A stretch of 64,000 nucleotides of DNA from Auanema rhodensis (Eukaryota; Nematoda; Chromadorea; Rhabditida; Rhabditidae): NCBI GenBank assembly GCA_964057225.1, contig OZ059898.1, positions 4,216,001-4,280,000 of the forward strand. Direction: 5' to 3'. Positions within the stretch are counted from its first letter, which is position 1. Every line of letters starts with the position of its first letter. Below the pieces are notes generated by a model. That model made no database searches. It was not told the DNA's origin and saw only the letters and a list, made by a program, of their open reading frames with translations. Below, one piece after another: positions 48,401 to 59,646 of the stretch. The translations under genes and the position numbers were made by a program.

Positions 48401-51248
48401 CACAAGTTGGGTATTCAGATGTGTAGATTCTGAAATTCTTGGTGAGATTTGGCTGTGACTTTTCAAATTTCAGGAAAAAAGGTTTATATAGACCCCATCC
48501 ACAAGATTTGTTCACAAAAAAGTTCAGGCTGTAGGCACGTTGTGTCCGGTGATTGTTCGATTTTGTCAAAGATTATCAACTATAATCAAATAAAAATATT
48601 CTGAGGTTGGGTATCCAGATGTGTAGATTCTGAATTTCTTGGTGAGATTTGGCTGTGACTTTTCAAATTTCAGGAAAAAAGGTTTATATAGACCCCATCC
48701 ACAAGATTTGTTCACAAAAAAGTTCAGGCTGTAGGCACGTTGTGTCCGGTGATTGTTCGATTTTGTCAAAGATTATCAACTATAATCAAATAAAAATGTT
48801 CACAAGTTGGGTATTCAGATGTGTAGATTCTGAATTTCTTGGTGAGATTTGGCTGTGACTTTTCAAATTTCAGGAAAAAAGGTTTATATAGACCCTATCC
48901 ACAAGATTTGTTCACAAAAAAGTTCAGGTTGTAGGCACGTTGTGTCCGGTGATTGTTCGATTTTGTCAAAGATTATTAACTATAATCAAATAAAAATATT
49001 CTGAGGTTGGGTATTCAGATGTGTAGATTCTGAAATTCTTGGTGAGATTTGGCTGTGACTTTTCAAATTTCAGCAAAAAAGGTTTATATAGACCCTATCC
49101 ACAAGATTTGTTCACAAAAAAGTTCAGGCTGTAGGCACGTTGTGTCCGGTGATTGTTCGATTTTGTCAAAGATTATTAACTATAATCAAATAAAAATGTT
49201 CACAAGTTGGGTATCCAGATGTGTAGATTCTGAAATTCTTGGTGAGATTTGGCTGTGACTTTTCAAATTTCAGCAAAAAAGGTTTATATAGACCCTATCC
49301 ACAAGATTTGTTCACAAAAAAGTTCAGGCTGTAGGCACGTTGTGTCCGGTGATTGTTCGATTTTGTCAAAGATTATTAACTTCAATCAAATAAAAATATT
49401 CTGAGGTTGGGTATTCAGATGTGTAGATTCTGAATTTCTTGGTGAGATTTGGCAGTGACTTTTCAAATTTCAGGAAAAAAGGTTTATATAGACCCCATCC
49501 ACAAGATTTGTTCACAAAAAAGTTCAGGTTGTAGGCACGTTGTGTCCGGTGATTGTTCGATTTTGTCAAAGATTATCAACTATAATCAAATAAAAATATT
49601 CTGAGGTTGGGTATTCAGATGTGTAGATTCTGAATTTCTTGGTGAGATTTGGCAGTGACTTTTCAAATTTCAGGAAAAAAGGTTTATATAGACCCCATCC
49701 ACAAGATTTGTTCACAAAAAAGTTCAGGCTGTAGGCACGTTGTGTCCGGTCATTGTTCGATTTTGTCAAAGATTATCAACTATAATCAAATAAAAATATT
49801 CTGAGGTTGGGTATTCAGATGTGTAGATTCTGAATTTCTTGGTGAGATTTGGCAGTGACTTTTCAAATTTCAGGAAAAAAGGTTTATATAGACCCCATCC
49901 ACAAGATTTGTTCACAAAAAAGTTCAGGCTGTAGGCACGTTGTGTCCGGTCATTGTTCGATTTTGTCAAAGATTATCAACTATAATCAAATAAAAATATT
50001 CTGAGGTTGGGTATCCAGATGTGTAGATTCTGAAATTCTTGGTGAGATTTGGCTGTGACTTTTCAAATTTCAGGAAAAAAGGTTTATATAGACCCCATCC
50101 ACAAGATTTGTTCACAAAAAAGTTTAGGCTTTAGGCACGTTGTGTCCGGTGATTGTTCGATTTTGTCAAAGATTATCAACTATAATCAAATAAAAATATT
50201 CACAAGTTAGGTATTCAGATGTGTAGATTCTGAATTTCTTGGTGAGATTTGGCTGTGACTTTTCAAATTTCAGCAAAAAAGGTTTATATAGACCCTATCC
50301 ACAAGATTTGTTCACAAAAAAGTTCAGGCTGTAGGCACGTTGTGTCTGGTGATTGTTCGATTTTGTCAAAGATTATTAACTATAATCAGATAAAAATGTT
50401 CACAAGTTGGGTATTCAGATGTGTAGATTCTGAAATTCTTGGTGAGATTTGGCTGTGACTTTTCAAATTTCAGGAAAAAAGGTTTATATAGACCCTATCC
50501 ACAAGATTTGTTCACAAAAAAGTTCAGGCTGTAGGCACGTTGTGTCCGGTGATTGTTCGATTTTGTCAAAGATTATCAACTATAATCAAATAAAAATGTT
50601 CACAAGTTGGGTATTCAGATGTGTAGATTCTGAAATTCTTGGTGAGATTTGGCTGTGACTTTTCAAATTTCAGGAAAAAAGGTTTATATAGACCCTATCC
50701 ACAAGATTTGTTCACAAAAAAGTTCAGGTTGTAGGCACGTTGTGTCCGGTGATTGTTCGATTTTGTCAAAGATTATTAACTATAATCAAATAAAAATATT
50801 CTGAGGTTGGGTATCCAGATGTGTAGATTCTGAAATTCTTGGTGAGATTTGGCTGTGACTTTTCAAATTTCAGGAAAAAAGGTTTATATAGACCCTATCC
50901 ACAAGATTTGTTCACAAAAAAGTTCAGGTTGCAGGCACGTTGTGTCCGGTGATTGTTCGATTTTGTCAAAGATTATTAACTATAATCAAATAAAAATATT
51001 CTGAGGTTGGGTATCCAGATGTGTAGATTCTGAAATTCTTGGTGAGATTTGGCTGTGACTTTTCAAATTTCAGGAAAAAAGGTTTATATAGACCCCATCC
51101 ACAAGATTTGTTCACAAAAAAGTTCAGGCTTTAGGCACGTTGTGTCCGGTGATTCTTCGATTTTGTCAAAGATTATTAACTATAATCAAATAAAAATGTT
51201 CACAAGTTGGGTATTCAGATGTGTAGATTCTGAATTTCTTGGTGAGAT

Positions 51249-53448
51249 TTGGCTGTGACTTTTCAAATTTCAGGAAAAAAGGTTTATATAGACCCCATCC
51301 ACAAGATTTGTTCACAAAAAAGTTCAGGCTGTAGGCACGTTGTGTCTGGTGATTGTTCGATTTTGTCAAAGATTATTAACTATAATCAGATAAAAATGTT
51401 CACAAGTTGGGTATTCAGATGTGTAGATTCTGAATTTCTTGGTGAGATTTGGCTGTGACTTTTCAAATTTCAGGAAAAAAGGTTTATATAGACCCTATCC
51501 ACAAGATTTGTTCACAAAAAAGTTCAGGCTGTAGGCACGTTGTGTCCGGTGATTGTTCGATTTTGTCAAAGATTATTAACTATAATCAAATAAAAATGTT
51601 CACAAGTTGGGTATTCAGATGTGTAGATTCTGAATTTCTTGGTGAGATTTGGCTGTGACTTTTCAAATTTCAGGAAAAAAGGTTTATATAGACCCTATCC
51701 ACAAGATTTGTTCACAAAAAAGTTCAGGCTGTAGGCACGTTGTGTCCGGTGATTGTTCGATTTTGTCAAAGATTATTAACTATAATCAAATAAAAATATT
51801 CTGAGGTTGGGTATCCAGATGTGTAGATTCTGAATTTCTTGGTGAGATTTGGCTGTGACTTTTCAAATTTCAGGAAAAAAGGTTTATATAGACCCTATCC
51901 ACAAGATTTGTTCACAAAAAAGTTCAGGCTGTAGGCACGTTGTGTCCGGTGATTGTTCGATTTTGTCAAAGATTATTAACTATAATCAAATAAAAATGTT
52001 CACAAGTTGGGTATTCAGATGTGTAGATTCTGAATTTCTTGGTGAGATTTGGCTGTGACTTTTCAAATTTCAGGAAAAAAGGTTTATATAGACCCTATCC
52101 ACAAGATTTGTTCACAAAAAAGTTCAGGCTGTAGGCACGTTGTGTCCGGTGATTGTTCGATTTTGTCAAAGATTATTAACTATAATCAAATAAAAATGTT
52201 CACAAGTTGGGTATTCAGATGTGTAGATTCTGAATTTCTTGGTGAGATTTGGCTGTGACTTTTCAAATTTCAGGAAAAAAGGTTTATATAGACCCCATCC
52301 ACAAGATTTGTTCACAAAAAAGTTTAGGCTTTAGGCACGTTGTGTCCGGTGATTGTTCGATTTTGTCAAAGATTATTAACTATAATCAAATAAAAATATT
52401 CTGAGGTTGGGTATCCAGATGTGTAGATTCTGAAATTCTTGGTGAGATTTGGCTGTGACTTTTCAAATTTCAGGAAAAAAGGTTTATATAGACCCCATCC
52501 ACAAGATTTGTTCACAAAAAAGTTTAGGCTTTAGGCACGTTGTGTCCGGTGATTGTTCGATTTTGTCAAAGATTATTAACTATAATCAAATAAAAATGTT
52601 CACAAGTTAGGTATTCAGATGTGTAGATTCTGAATTTCTTGGTGAGATTTGGCTGTGACTTTTCAAATTTCAGCAAAAAAGGTTTATATAGACCCTATCC
52701 ACAAGATTTGTTCACAAAAAAGTTCAGGCTGTAGGCACGTTGTGTCTGGTGATTGTTCGATTTTGTCAAAGATTATTAACTATAATCAGATAAAAATGTT
52801 CACAAGTTGGGTATTCAGATGTGTAGATTCTGAATTTCTTGGTGAGATTTGGCTGTGACTTTTCAAATTTCAGGAAAAAAGGTTTATATAGACCCCATCC
52901 ACAAGATTTGTTCACAAAAAAGTTCAGGCTGTAGGCACGTTGTGTCCGGTGATTGTTCGATTTTGTCAAAGATTATTATTTATAATCAAATAAAAATGTT
53001 CACAAGTTAGGTATTCAGATGTGTAGATTCTGAATTTCTTGGTGAGATTTGGCTGTGACTTTTCAAATTTCAGCAAAAAAGGTTTATATAGACCCTATCC
53101 ACAAGATTTGTTCACAAAAAAGTTCAGGCTGTAGGCACGTTGTGTCTGGTGATTGTTCGATTTTGTCAAAGATTATTAACTATAATCAGATAAAAATGTT
53201 CACAAGTTGGGTATTCAGATGTGTAGATTCTGAATTTCTTGGTGAGATTTGGCTGTGACTTTTCAAATTTCAGCAAAAAAGGTTTATATAGACCCTATCC
53301 ACAAGATTTGTTCACAAAAAAGTTCAGGCTGTAGGCACGTTGTGTCCGGTGATTGTTCGATTTTGTCAAAGATTATTATTTATAATCAAATAAAAATGTT
53401 CACAAGTTAGGTATTCAGATGTGTAGATTCTGAATTTCTTGGTGAGAT
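51249..53448 (+). repeat. 2.2-kb satellite segment duplicated around the BEL/Pao insertion
   Basis: The order of monomer types in these 11 monomers is repeated 3.2 kb later, from 54,449, where the copy is interrupted by the BEL/Pao element and continues at 61,840 to about 63,516. Removing the insert gives a constant offset of 3,200 bp (16 monomers). Confidence 0.75.
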
Positions 53449-54971
53449 TTGGCTGTGACTTTTCAAATTTCAGGAAAAAAGGTTTATATAGACCCCATCC
53501 ACAAGATTTGTTCACAAAAAAGTTCAGGCTTTAGGCACGTTGTGTCCGGTGATTGTTCGATTTTGTCAAAGATTATTAACTATAATCAAATAAAAATGTT
53601 CACAAGTTAGGTATTCAGATGTGTAGATTCTGAATTTCTTGGTGAGATTTGGCTGTGACTTTTCAAATTTCAGCAAAAAAGGTTTATATAGACCCTATCC
53701 ACAAGATTTGTTCACAAAAAAGTTCAGGCTGTAGGCACGTTGTGTCTGGTGATTGTTCGATTTTGTCAAAGATTATTAACTATAATCAGATAAAAATGTT
53801 CACAAGTTGGGTATTCAGATGTGTAGATTCTGAATTTCTTGGTGAGATTTGGCTGTGACTTTTCAAATTTCAGCAAAAAAGGTTTATATAGACCCTATCC
53901 ACAAGATTTGTTCACAAAAAAGTTCAGGCTGTAGGCACGTTGTTTCTGGTGATTGTTCGATTTTGCCAAAGATTATTAACTATAATCAAATAAAAATATT
54001 CTGAGGTTGGGTATTCAGATGTGTAGATTCTGAATTTCTTGGTGAGATTTGGCAGTGACTTTTCAAATTTCAGGAAAAAAGGTTTATATAGACCCCATCC
54101 ACAAGATTTGTTCACAAAAAAGTTCAGGCTGTAGGCACGTTGTGTCTGGTGATTGTTCGATTTTGTCAAAGATTATTAACTATAATCAAATAAAAATGTT
54201 CACAAGTTGGGTATTCAGATGTGTAGATTCTGAATTTCTTGGTGAGATTTGGCTGTGACTTTTCAAATTTCAGGAAAAAAGGTTTATATAGACCCTATCC
54301 ACAAGATTTGTTCACAAAAAAGTTCAGGCTGTAGGCACGTTGTGTCCGGTGATTGTTCGATTTTGTCAAAGATTATCAACTATAATCAAATAAAAATATT
54401 CTGAGGTTGGGTATCCAGATGTGTAGATTCTGAATTTCTTGGTGAGATTTGGCTGTGACTTTTCAAATTTCAGGAAAAAAGGTTTATATAGACCCCATCC
54501 ACAAGATTTGTTCACAAAAAAGTTCAGGCTGTAGGCACGTTGTGTCTGGTGATTGTTCGATTTTGTCAAAGATTATTAACTATAATCAGATAAAAATGTT
54601 CACAAGTTGGGTATTCAGATGTGTAGATTCTGAATTTCTTGGTGAGATTTGGCTGTGACTTTTCAAATTTCAGGAAAAAAGGTTTATATAGACCCTATCC
54701 ACAAGATTTGTTCACAAAAAAGTTCAGGCTGTAGGCACGTTGTGTCCGGTGATTGTTCGATTTTGTCAAAGATTATTAACTATAATCAAATAAAAATGTT
54801 CACAAGTTGGGTATTCAGATGTGTAGATTCTGAATTTCTTGGTGAGATTTGGCTGTGACTTTTCAAATTTCAGGAAAAAAGGTTTATATAGACCCTATCC
54901 ACAAGATTTGTTCACAAAAAAGTTCAGGCTGTAGGCACGTTGTGTCCGGTGATTGTTCGATTTTGTCAAAG

Positions 54972-54976
54972 ATTAT
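54972..54976 (+). repeat. target site duplication of BEL/Pao element (left copy)
   Basis: ATTAT directly before the left LTR; the same five bases follow the right LTR at 61840-61844. The uninterrupted satellite has this sequence once in the dyad. Confidence 0.9.
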
Positions 54977-55191
54977 TGTCTCAAAATAATAGAAACATAT
55001 ATTTATATATAATGATTTATTTACTTATTATCCGAACAACCGGATGGGTTTGGTACAACGTATAAGAATAAAATTGGAAAAAGGGTATAAAGAGATCACG
55101 TAAATGTTTCACGTAGATTCAACCGATTCCACAATTCAATATCACAAAAAATGATCTAAAAAGAACTGATTTTCTGTGAATCCACAGAACA
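54977..55191 (-). repeat. 3' LTR of BEL/Pao element
   Basis: 215 bp, same sequence as 61625-61839. Contains two CACGTA motifs near 55,098 and 55,110, a CTGTG-GATT-CACAG hairpin at the U3 edge (reading the minus strand) and an ATCCG..CGGAT inverted repeat. A CTTTATACCC TATA-like box lies in the middle on the minus strand. Confidence 0.95.
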
Positions 55192-55197
55192 TTCCCC
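55192..55197 (-). promoter_or_regulatory. possible polypurine tract of BEL/Pao element
   Basis: GGGGAA on the minus strand directly before the 3' LTR, where plus-strand DNA synthesis should be primed. It is short for a polypurine tract. Confidence 0.4.
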
Positions 55198-55524
55198 AAA
55201 GAACTTTTGTTATAGTTTGTTAAGGAACAATTCTAAAAATATCTTTTTAATTTCTGTTTATGCCCAATGGCGATAGTTGTTATATACTTGGTCATTAAAC
55301 AATTCTTTTAATTTTTAGTTTTTAATCAGTTGCCTTTGTGATGAATTACAATAAATTTCACGGCTTTTTTACTCTTCTCACGTATCACGTAAAATGACAT
55401 GAGTTTACGTGATTGGCTCCCACCGGAAAACCGTATTTAAAACAATTTGCTTAAATACTATTCATTTACTTTTTAATTAATAATTTATATAAAGAAAAAA
55501 TATTCATAAATATATTCATTTTCT
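55198..55524 (-). other. BEL/Pao 3' non-coding region
   Basis: About 330 bases between the pol stop codon and the 3' LTR. The only structure I see is a perfect 10-bp inverted repeat with a 10-base spacer at 55384-55413. Confidence 0.7.
55384..55413. repeat. 10-bp inverted repeat ATCACGTAAA / TTTACGTGAT
   Basis: Arms 55384-55393 and 55404-55413 are exact reverse complements separated by 10 bases. The same decamer ATCACGTAAA occurs in both LTRs (55095-55104 and 61743-61752). Confidence 0.85.
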
Positions 55525-58500
55525 TTAAAAATATTTTGTATAATCTACTCTCTCTAAACATCTTAATCTATTTTTCCATGTATCATCTTTTTCTTCCTTA
55601 TTTTGCTCTTTGAGCGTTTCCGGATCTAATGTTTCCATACTCGTTTCATTTTTCTGATTATAAATATCAGAATATATGTTCAACTCAAGCGGAATTAAAT
55701 GATTTATGGATTTTCTTAAAGTTTTTCGATCTGAATTTCTAACTATTGCTGTTCTTATCTCATTATCCTTTGATAGAATAAGTTTCTCTATAATAGCCGT
55801 AGGCCATTTGTTTCTTTTAGTGTTACTCTGTTCACAAAGTACTACATCCCCCACATTGGGTGTTATTTTAGAAAAATGGTTCTCATTACGGAATTTTGTA
55901 TTCGAAGCTCTTAGTTCTTCGATGTAATGTTGACTCCATTCCAGCCAAAAGTTTTCTATTCTCTTGTTACATACTTCTAACCAATTCTTTATCTCATTGT
56001 TAGATTCTAAATTTCTTTTTTGTTCATTATTCTCATAATTTGGCAATAAATTATTCGGATGATAAACCTCTAAACTTAATGGTGTTATTATTTTATCAAA
56101 ATCAGTTTCTAAATTCGTCAATGGACGATTATTCATGATATTCTCAATTTCGCATAAAATAGTGCTTAATTCTTTTTGTGAAACTTGCTTATTTTCTAGG
56201 GTTTTCATCAAATATTTCTTGGTAATACCTATTAGTCTTTCGTAAAATCCACCTTTCCAAGGAGAATGTGGTGTTATAAATTTCCATTGAATTGCTTTCT
56301 GCTCTAATAGAGTTTTAAGAACTTTATCTGATTTTAAAAATTGTGAACCATTGTCACTAATGATGACTTTTGGTATTCGTTTTCGTGCAAAAAATTTTCT
56401 TATATTCAGAATAAATTCATTTGTTGAACAGTTTTCTGCGATATCAATATAAACTGCTCTAGTACTTAAACATGTGATGAGCATAATCCAGACTTTTTTA
56501 TTTCTTTCAGTGTCTGTTGATACATACAGTGGACCTGCATAATCTATTCCTACATTTTCAAAAGGTTTAAATTGATTTATCCTGTATTCTGGTAATTGCG
56601 GATAGTTAGGATATTTATATGGTCTGTTATTCAGTTTTTTACATTTAATACATTTTGAGTTTACGTTATTTATCACTGATTTTAACCTTATTATAAAAAA
56701 TTCACTTCTGACAATCGATATCAAAGTATTTCTTGAAGCATGAAGTGTTAAACCATGCATATAGGTTATGAATAAATTGGCATATTGAGTTTTTCCGAAA
56801 ATTAATATAGGATATTTATCTTTTTGATTTTCTTTATCACCTATTCTTCCTCTTACTCTTAGTATACCATTTTCATCTTTAATTATATCGAGGCATTTAT
56901 ATTTTTTCTTTTCTAAACTTTCGATATTTTGTTCTTGATGTAATTTTATAATAATTAATTCTGTTAATTTAGTTTTTTCCGATTCCGAATTTGAATTTTT
57001 AAGGCCTTGTAATAGTTTTGACAATTTGCAGTTATTTTTCATGCTTGAATTGCAAATAAAGACTAATATATTCTTAATTATTTGGATGAATTTTGGAAAT
57101 GAAGAATATTTTTGTACCAGACCATCTAAATTTTCATACTGGATTGGCTTTTTTGAACTAATTAAGAAATTTAAAATTTTTTGACTGAGAATTTCGGGGT
57201 TTACTACTTCTTCCATAGATTTGATATGATTAGAATATAAATTTTTGGATTTTATCCATTTCGGACCATTTTTCCAAACTTCAAATTGTTCATCCTTTTC
57301 GTCAATCCCTCGTGTTGGTATGTCAGCAGGGTTTGATTCTGATTTTACATAAAAAAATTCAATCTTTTTTCCTTCATTTTTGATTTCATCAGTAATCAAA
57401 TTTATTTTTTCTAATCTGTTTTTGATATATACTTTTTTCTGTGGATTTTTAAATATCCAATGTAAGACTACCTGAGAATCTGTGAAAATTTTAATCATTT
57501 CTATTTTCACGTTAATTTCTTTCATGTTTTCTCTCAGTAGTTTCATACCTAGTACTACTGCTGATAGTTCTTTCATAGGTATTGACCCTTCCACCATAGT
57601 GGATGATTTAGAGTTCAGGAATTGAACATTTATCACTTCTTTCATGTTGTTATATTCCACAATGTATGCAACAGCAGCAATTACGTCTTTTGATGCATCC
57701 GTAAATAAAAAATATTCAATTTCATTCGGATTTTGTTCAACTAAGAGTTGCCTTGGGATGTTTATTGTTGTATTTTGTACATTTTTGATGACATTTTGCC
57801 ATTCAGCGTTTAGTTCTTTTTCTTTAATCTCATCGTTCCATTCATTTTTCAGTTCCCATAATTTCTTCATGAATAATTTAGCTTTCAACAAGATTGGTTG
57901 TGATATTCCGATAGGGTCGAAAACCGAGTTTATGAAACTTAGAACGTTTTTTCTTGTTATTTTCTGATTTTTCCATTCCGGAATTTTTATTTGAAACACA
58001 TCTTCATTTTTATTATAATTAATACCTAATATTTTCATGTTTCCATCTTTCATTTTGTCATTTTCAGGAATCTTCCCCATAATTTCTTTATTATTAGTAT
58101 AAAACTCTCTGACGTTCATATTTATCTTAGAAAATAAGTTTTTTATTTCTTCATATAACTTTAAACTTTGATTTTCATTCGTGATTTTCATCATTATGTT
58201 ATCCACATATGTGTTCTTCATCAGATCATCATTAAAATATCTGTTTTCTAGTTTTAAAAAATATATTATACTAGCGGCTAATAAAAAAGGAGAACTGTTG
58301 ACACCAAATGGTATTCTGGTGAATCTGAGATATAACAGATTATTATTAGTGATTTCTTGTTTAAGGTCTTTGATCCATAATATTCTCGTTAAATCACGAT
58401 GTTCATTTTTTAAAGCTATTTGATGAAAGGCTTTTTCTATATCTCCCATTATAAACTCTTTTGTTAATCTTAATCTAATCAGCATGCCTATTAAATTTGG

Positions 58501-59646
58501 AATTATTCCTTCTCCTTGATATAAGATATCATTTAAAGATTTAGAACCTTTCGTTTTACTCGATGCATTCAATACTACCCTCAGTTTGGTTGTGTTACTG
58601 CTTAATTTTAGAACAAAATGATGAGGAATATAGTAGGTAAAAAATGGATGACATGTTTTTGGGGCTATTTCAAGAATTTTTGATCTTAATTGTTCTTTGA
58701 TTGTGTCATCATAGATCTTTAAAACATCTTGCTTATTTTCTAAGCTTTTAATTAGACCTTTCAAACAACCAAAGCTTTTTCCAAAGTTGTTATTAATTGA
58801 TTGGATATTTGCTTTTATAGGGAATGCAACGGTAACTCTACCATTCTGAATATTTACATTATCATGGAAATGTTTCCAAGCAATTTCATCTTCCTTTTTT
58901 CTCAAAATTTCTTTAGTGTCCTTTTCAGGTTTTTTGAGTTTAATTCCTGTTAAAAAACATTTCAGATCTTTATTAAGTTCCTGACTTTCTTCCGTTTTTA
59001 TTGTTCCACATATTATTGGGTTAATTTTAGTTGGTAGAACTATTAAACCTGATTTTAAAATTAAAGATTTGAAATTTTTAGGAATAATATTGAAGTAGTT
59101 ATCCATTCCGATTAGTATATCCGGTTCGATTCTCGTTTTTCCAATAAAAAATTCAAAAACACTTTCTTCTAAATTTAATTCGTCATGAGACTCTTTCAGT
59201 TTATGATTTTTGTTATTTATGGCCTCATTAGCATATTCACCTATTTCATTTTTGTCTGCTGAAGCCTGTTTTTTTGCTTGCGTATCAATTAGCATAATTT
59301 CGTTTAAGTCTTCATGACTTAATTCTGGTATACAAATTTCATCTGTAATTATTGGAATAGTTAAAACATTGATATTTACATTTGACATATCTAAACAAGT
59401 TACTTTTGAATTATACACTGTTTCTTTATTTCCGATTGTTCCAATTGGAATTTTTTCGTGAGATAAAGTCTTTAAATTTAAACTATTTGCTATTTCTTCT
59501 CTAATAAATGATTTTTGTGAGCATGAGTCAAAAATGACTGTTAAATGTTTATTTTTTACTTTAAAAATTGATATAAAAAATGTATTTTCTTGATCTAAAA
59601 CACTACTATTATTTGAAACTAGTGATTTTATACTAATTTTATTCAT
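55525..59646 (-). CDS. pol: BEL/Pao Pol polyprotein (protease, RT, RNase H, integrase)
   Basis: 1,373 residues. N-terminal retropepsin-like region with Asp40 in FDSCSQKSF (DUF1758-like), where the usual DSG/DTG glycine is replaced by Cys. Reverse transcriptase: motif A Asp402 (GDIEKAFHQI), FGVNSSPF, and YVDN at 480-483 in place of YVDD. RNase H: Asp650 (FTDASKD), Glu693, Asp723 (FTDSQVV) and Asp775 (NPADIPTRG). Integrase: an HHCC zinc segment (H..H..CIKC), then the DDE triad Asp1035 (GIDYAGP), Asp1098 (SDNGSQF) and Glu1136 (GGFYERL). A C-terminal DUF5641-like domain (VGDVVLCEQ) follows. The start ATG overlaps the gag stop as ATGA, in the -1 frame relative to gag. No internal stop. The protein would be cut into enzymes that copy and integrate the element. 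Confidence 0.95.
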   Translation of the reverse strand: MNKISIKSLVSNNSSVLDQENTFFISIFKVKNKHLTVIFDSCSQKSFIREEIANSLNLKTLSHEKIPIGTIGNKETVYNSKVTCLDMSNVNINVLTIPIITDEICIPELSHEDLNEIMLIDTQAKKQASADKNEIGEYANEAINNKNHKLKESHDELNLEESVFEFFIGKTRIEPDILIGMDNYFNIIPKNFKSLILKSGLIVLPTKINPIICGTIKTEESQELNKDLKCFLTGIKLKKPEKDTKEILRKKEDEIAWKHFHDNVNIQNGRVTVAFPIKANIQSINNNFGKSFGCLKGLIKSLENKQDVLKIYDDTIKEQLRSKILEIAPKTCHPFFTYYIPHHFVLKLSSNTTKLRVVLNASSKTKGSKSLNDILYQGEGIIPNLIGMLIRLRLTKEFIMGDIEKAFHQIALKNEHRDLTRILWIKDLKQEITNNNLLYLRFTRIPFGVNSSPFLLAASIIYFLKLENRYFNDDLMKNTYVDNIMMKITNENQSLKLYEEIKNLFSKINMNVREFYTNNKEIMGKIPENDKMKDGNMKILGINYNKNEDVFQIKIPEWKNQKITRKNVLSFINSVFDPIGISQPILLKAKLFMKKLWELKNEWNDEIKEKELNAEWQNVIKNVQNTTINIPRQLLVEQNPNEIEYFLFTDASKDVIAAVAYIVEYNNMKEVINVQFLNSKSSTMVEGSIPMKELSAVVLGMKLLRENMKEINVKIEMIKIFTDSQVVLHWIFKNPQKKVYIKNRLEKINLITDEIKNEGKKIEFFYVKSESNPADIPTRGIDEKDEQFEVWKNGPKWIKSKNLYSNHIKSMEEVVNPEILSQKILNFLISSKKPIQYENLDGLVQKYSSFPKFIQIIKNILVFICNSSMKNNCKLSKLLQGLKNSNSESEKTKLTELIIIKLHQEQNIESLEKKKYKCLDIIKDENGILRVRGRIGDKENQKDKYPILIFGKTQYANLFITYMHGLTLHASRNTLISIVRSEFFIIRLKSVINNVNSKCIKCKKLNNRPYKYPNYPQLPEYRINQFKPFENVGIDYAGPLYVSTDTERNKKVWIMLITCLSTRAVYIDIAENCSTNEFILNIRKFFARKRIPKVIISDNGSQFLKSDKVLKTLLEQKAIQWKFITPHSPWKGGFYERLIGITKKYLMKTLENKQVSQKELSTILCEIENIMNNRPLTNLETDFDKIITPLSLEVYHPNNLLPNYENNEQKRNLESNNEIKNWLEVCNKRIENFWLEWSQHYIEELRASNTKFRNENHFSKITPNVGDVVLCEQSNTKRNKWPTAIIEKLILSKDNEIRTAIVRNSDRKTLRKSINHLIPLELNIYSDIYNQKNETSMETLDPETLKEQNKEEKDDTWKNRLRCLERVDYTKYF

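Larger units (their letters stand above)
39233..54976 (+). repeat. 200-bp satellite array, middle segment (about 79 monomers)
   Basis: Same monomer and orientation as the left segment; it resumes exactly where the DIRS insertion split the unit. Common types here are GTTCACAAG with GGCTGTG, TTTCAGC (in place of TTTCAGG), and a TATTT dyad centre with GTTAGG. One 201-bp unit lies near 40,790-40,870. Confidence 0.98.

Noticed and set aside
55706-58423. Plus-strand open frames inside the BEL/Pao pol region
   Set aside because: Shadows of the minus-strand pol frame; no domain and no start context.
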